A stretch of DNA of 6,731 bases from Bacteroidota bacterium (lineage in GTDB: Bacteria > Bacteroidota > Bacteroidia > B-17B0 > Aurantibacillaceae), in contig JANYBY010000028.1 of assembly GCA_025360565.1 (NCBI GenBank), positions 1-6,731 on the forward strand, in the 5' to 3' direction. Below, in pieces: positions 4,598-6,731 of this stretch. Below the pieces are notes generated by a model. The model saw only the letters and a list, made by a program, of their open reading frames with translations, was not told the origin of the DNA and searched no databases. Numbering within the stretch: the stretch's first letter is position 1; the number at the start of each line of letters is the position of its first letter. The position numbers were made by a program, and so were the translations under genes.

Positions 4598-6731
4598 TAC
4601 CCACTACCAAAACATCATCCACCTGTTCGTGGTGTCTTCTCCAATTCTCAAAATTAGTTTCAAGTTCGTTGCGCTGTTGTTCGGGATCATGCAAATGAAT
4701 GTTTGTTAACACATCGTGAAACCTTTTTACCATATATTTTTTTCCTTTTTCGCCACCAAACTGTTCGGCGTAACCATCGGTAAACATATACACCATTGAT
4801 GGCAGTTCGGGTTTAATCATATGGGTGGTAAAGATCCTTTGCGTTAATAATTGGGCACCTCCCACCGGAAATTTATTGCCATCGTATTTTAAAAACTCGC
4901 CTTTTGAATTTACAATTATCAACGATCTGTTGGCTCCCGCCCATTTTACTTCTTTTGCCTCATCATTAATTGTTATGATAGAAACATCCATTCCATCATT
5001 TGTATTTATCTCGTTTTTACCCTGCCTTAATGCCTCTTGTATGCCTTTGTGTAAATTATTTAAAATTTCGGCAGGGTCTGTTACCCCCTTCTCAGTGACG
5101 ATCTGGTGTATTAAGTTATGCCCTATCATACTCATAAATGCGCCGGGCACGCCATGACCCGTGCAATCAACCACCGCCAGGATCTTCACATTATTTTTTT
5201 CTCCAAACCAATAAAAATCACCGCTCACAATGTCTTTTGGCCGATATAATATAAATGCCCTTTTCAATTTTTTAAACATGGCTTCCTTCGAAGGCAATAT
5301 GGCTTCCTGAATACGTTTTGCATATTCAATACTTGCCATAATATCCATATTCTTTTGAGCGAGTTCCTTTGTTCTTTCAGTTACTTTATTTTCAAGAATT
5401 TTATTTACTTTTTTAATGGCATTGGTTCTGTAATGGGTATATGCAAAAAATCCTCCCACTATTAAAACAATCATTAAAAAATAAAATAATTTTGTTTTCC
5501 AAAAGGGCGGCACTACCACAATTTTTATTTCGTAAGGCTTTTCATTCCAGATACCATCATTGTTGGCTGCTTTTACCATAAAAGTATATTCGCCGCCGGG
5601 TAATTCGGTGTACGAAACATAACGGATGTTTGTGGGCGCCGACCATTCATTATCATAACCCTCAAGTTTATACTTAAATCTGTTTTTTTCAGGATCAGTG
5701 TAATCCAAAGCCACCACCTCGAACTGAAAATAATTTTCGCGCCAGCTTAAGTTTAAATATTTTTTATAGGTAATTGCTGAATCGGTAACTACATCCTTGC
5801 CGCCGCGTTTATAACTTATAACGTACGCCTGAGGCGGACTTAAATTATCTTTTACCGCGGTTGGCCTAAAAACATTGAAACCGCTTGCACCGCCAAAATA
5901 CATGTAGCCTGATTTGCCCACCAGTGCTGCGCCCATGTTGTATTCTTTATTTATTAACCCGTCTTTTATGCCATAATTTTTAAATACGATCTCTTTTTCG
6001 TTTTGCAGAGGGTTAAATTTTATGATTCCGCTGTTTGAACTCATCCAGAAATTATCAAGGCTATCTTTTACAACCGAATACAAATACGTACTTGCAAGCC
6101 CGTCTTTTTCGTAAAAATTATTAAAACTACCGTTTGGTAAAAGTTTACTTAATCCGTTTGAGGTGGCCGCCCAAATATTTCCGTTTTTATCTTCATTTAT
6201 ATCCAGTATAATATTTGAAGAGATATGCCCTTGTTGACCTTTATTTTGAAATATTTTTTCTATCGGAAGCTTTCCATCTTTATCAAAACCCGACATTTTT
6301 ACCAAACCTCCATCGTATGTTCCCAGCCATACATGCTTTTTTGAATCTTCAAAAATGCAATTGATACTCGAATTCGGCAATCCGTCTTTTGAAGTAAAAT
6401 GAACGAACTCAAATGTTTTCAGGTCAAATTTAAAAAGGCCATCGCCCACCGAACCCGCGTATAAATAATTATTATGGATCCGTAAACACAAAATGGTACC
6501 TCCTAAATTATTACTCAAAATATCTTTCGCCTTTTTGGTGGCTTTATCTAATCGTTTAATGCCGGAACCCCAGGTGCCAATCCAATAAACATTGTCATTC
6601 TCTTTGGCAATACACAGCGCTGTATTTTCACCAAGGATGTTTGAATAATCATCCGTAACGCCGGTAGCTTTATTTATTTTTCTTAATGTTTTTACGCCTC
6701 CGATCCAAAAATGATCTTTATTTTCTTCTAA
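4587..6731 (-). CDS. Propeller-Y_Y_Y sensor with SpoIIE/PP2C phosphatase output (5' end outside window)
   Basis: The reading frame stays open to the window edge, so the 714 visible residues lack the N-terminus; a TTG at 6518 is only an internal Leu codon. The order is as follows. Seven two-component-regulator propeller blades (around residues 4-24, 46-66, 86-108, 129-150, 181-200, 223-240, 272-289) carry repeated W/Y-I-G-T-x-x-x-G-L patterns. A Y_Y_Y domain follows (about 325-408, LSWRENYFQFEVVALDYT to VVVPPF). Then come one membrane helix (about 414-432), a coiled coil (438-465) with the segment IEYAKRIQEAILPS (468-481), and a SpoIIE-type PP2C phosphatase (490-714). Phosphatase acidic residues are intact: SGDFYW D505, VVDCTGHGVPGAF D522, DGMDVSI D582, FTDGYAEQFGG D652 and VDDVLVV D705/D706. 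The sensor part should be periplasmic and the phosphatase cytoplasmic. With SiaB and SiaC encoded just downstream, it is the likely SiaA-like Ser/Thr phosphatase for SiaC; this is inference. Confidence 0.92.
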   Translation of the reverse strand, partial: LEENKDHFWIGGVKTLRKINKATGVTDDYSNILGENTALCIAKENDNVYWIGTWGSGIKRLDKATKKAKDILSNNLGGTILCLRIHNNYLYAGSVGDGLFKFDLKTFEFVHFTSKDGLPNSSINCIFEDSKKHVWLGTYDGGLVKMSGFDKDGKLPIEKIFQNKGQQGHISSNIILDINEDKNGNIWAATSNGLSKLLPNGSFNNFYEKDGLASTYLYSVVKDSLDNFWMSSNSGIIKFNPLQNEKEIVFKNYGIKDGLINKEYNMGAALVGKSGYMYFGGASGFNVFRPTAVKDNLSPPQAYVISYKRGGKDVVTDSAITYKKYLNLSWRENYFQFEVVALDYTDPEKNRFKYKLEGYDNEWSAPTNIRYVSYTELPGGEYTFMVKAANNDGIWNEKPYEIKIVVVPPFWKTKLFYFLMIVLIVGGFFAYTHYRTNAIKKVNKILENKVTERTKELAQKNMDIMASIEYAKRIQEAILPSKEAMFKKLKRAFILYRPKDIVSGDFYWFGEKNNVKILAVVDCTGHGVPGAFMSMIGHNLIHQIVTEKGVTDPAEILNNLHKGIQEALRQGKNEINTNDGMDVSIITINDEAKEVKWAGANRSLIIVNSKGEFLKYDGNKFPVGGAQLLTQRIFTTHMIKPELPSMVYMFTDGYAEQFGGEKGKKYMVKRFHDVLTNIHLHDPEQQRNELETNFENWRRHHEQVDDVLVVGIAI

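Noticed and set aside
3596..5157. Other short frames: plus 3596-3781, 4428-4709, 4825-5157 and minus 3783-3977
   Set aside because: All overlap well-supported genes in another frame, have biased compositions typical of shadow frames and resemble no family I know.
6516..6518. TTG at 6518 as start of the sensor-phosphatase
   Set aside because: The frame continues upstream for 71 more codons to the window edge and encodes two more propeller blades, so this is an internal Leu codon.
1..6731. CRISPR arrays, tRNA/rRNA genes, transposases or insertion-sequence ends
   Set aside because: None was seen: no regularly spaced long direct repeats, no tRNA-like cloverleaf with a CCA end, and no transposase-like protein in any frame.

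Overview
The window looks like a chromosomal segment of a low-GC Bacteroidota member. All seven genes lie on the minus strand, so they read from high to low coordinates. Translation starts lack Shine-Dalgarno sequences and are preceded by A/T-rich leaders. Three intergenic sites match the Bacteroidota primary-sigma promoter pattern (TTG, about 19-22 nt, TAnnTTTG). The proteins are of Bacteroidota type: a periplasmic propeller/Y_Y_Y sensor fused to a SpoIIE phosphatase, SiaB/SiaC-family proteins, and AccD with a zinc ribbon. I cannot assign a genus. The retained AccD zinc ribbon leans away from Flavobacteriaceae as I remember them.

Layout in transcription order. (1) 6731-4587: C-terminal 714 residues of a large sensor with propeller repeats, a Y_Y_Y domain, one membrane helix, a coiled coil and a SpoIIE/PP2C phosphatase; its N-terminus is outside the window. 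(2) 4551-3685: a lipoprotein of unknown function with its own promoter. (3) 3657-3100 and 3087-2707: a two-gene operon encoding a SiaB-family GHKL-like kinase and a SiaC-family phosphoprotein, with its own promoter and a rho-independent terminator at 2681-2653. (4) 2506-1451: class I fructose-bisphosphate aldolase (fbaB type), whose promoter spacer carries a dyad. (5) 1355-510: accD, probably co-transcribed with the aldolase across an intergenic foldback. (6) 284-1: start of an ECF-like sigma factor, separated from accD by 225 nt that hold a long imperfect inverted repeat.

The most interesting unit is 6731-2707. It combines a membrane PP2C phosphatase, a kinase of the SiaB family and a SiaC-type phosphoprotein that keeps a Thr at position 68. 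That is the composition of the Pseudomonas SiaABC phospho-switch, but no diguanylate cyclase (SiaD) is present here, and the phosphatase carries the sensor half normally seen in Bacteroidota hybrid two-component receptors. I infer a signal-controlled partner switch with an unknown output. The remaining genes are ordinary central metabolism (glycolysis/gluconeogenesis and the first step of fatty-acid synthesis) plus a sigma factor.
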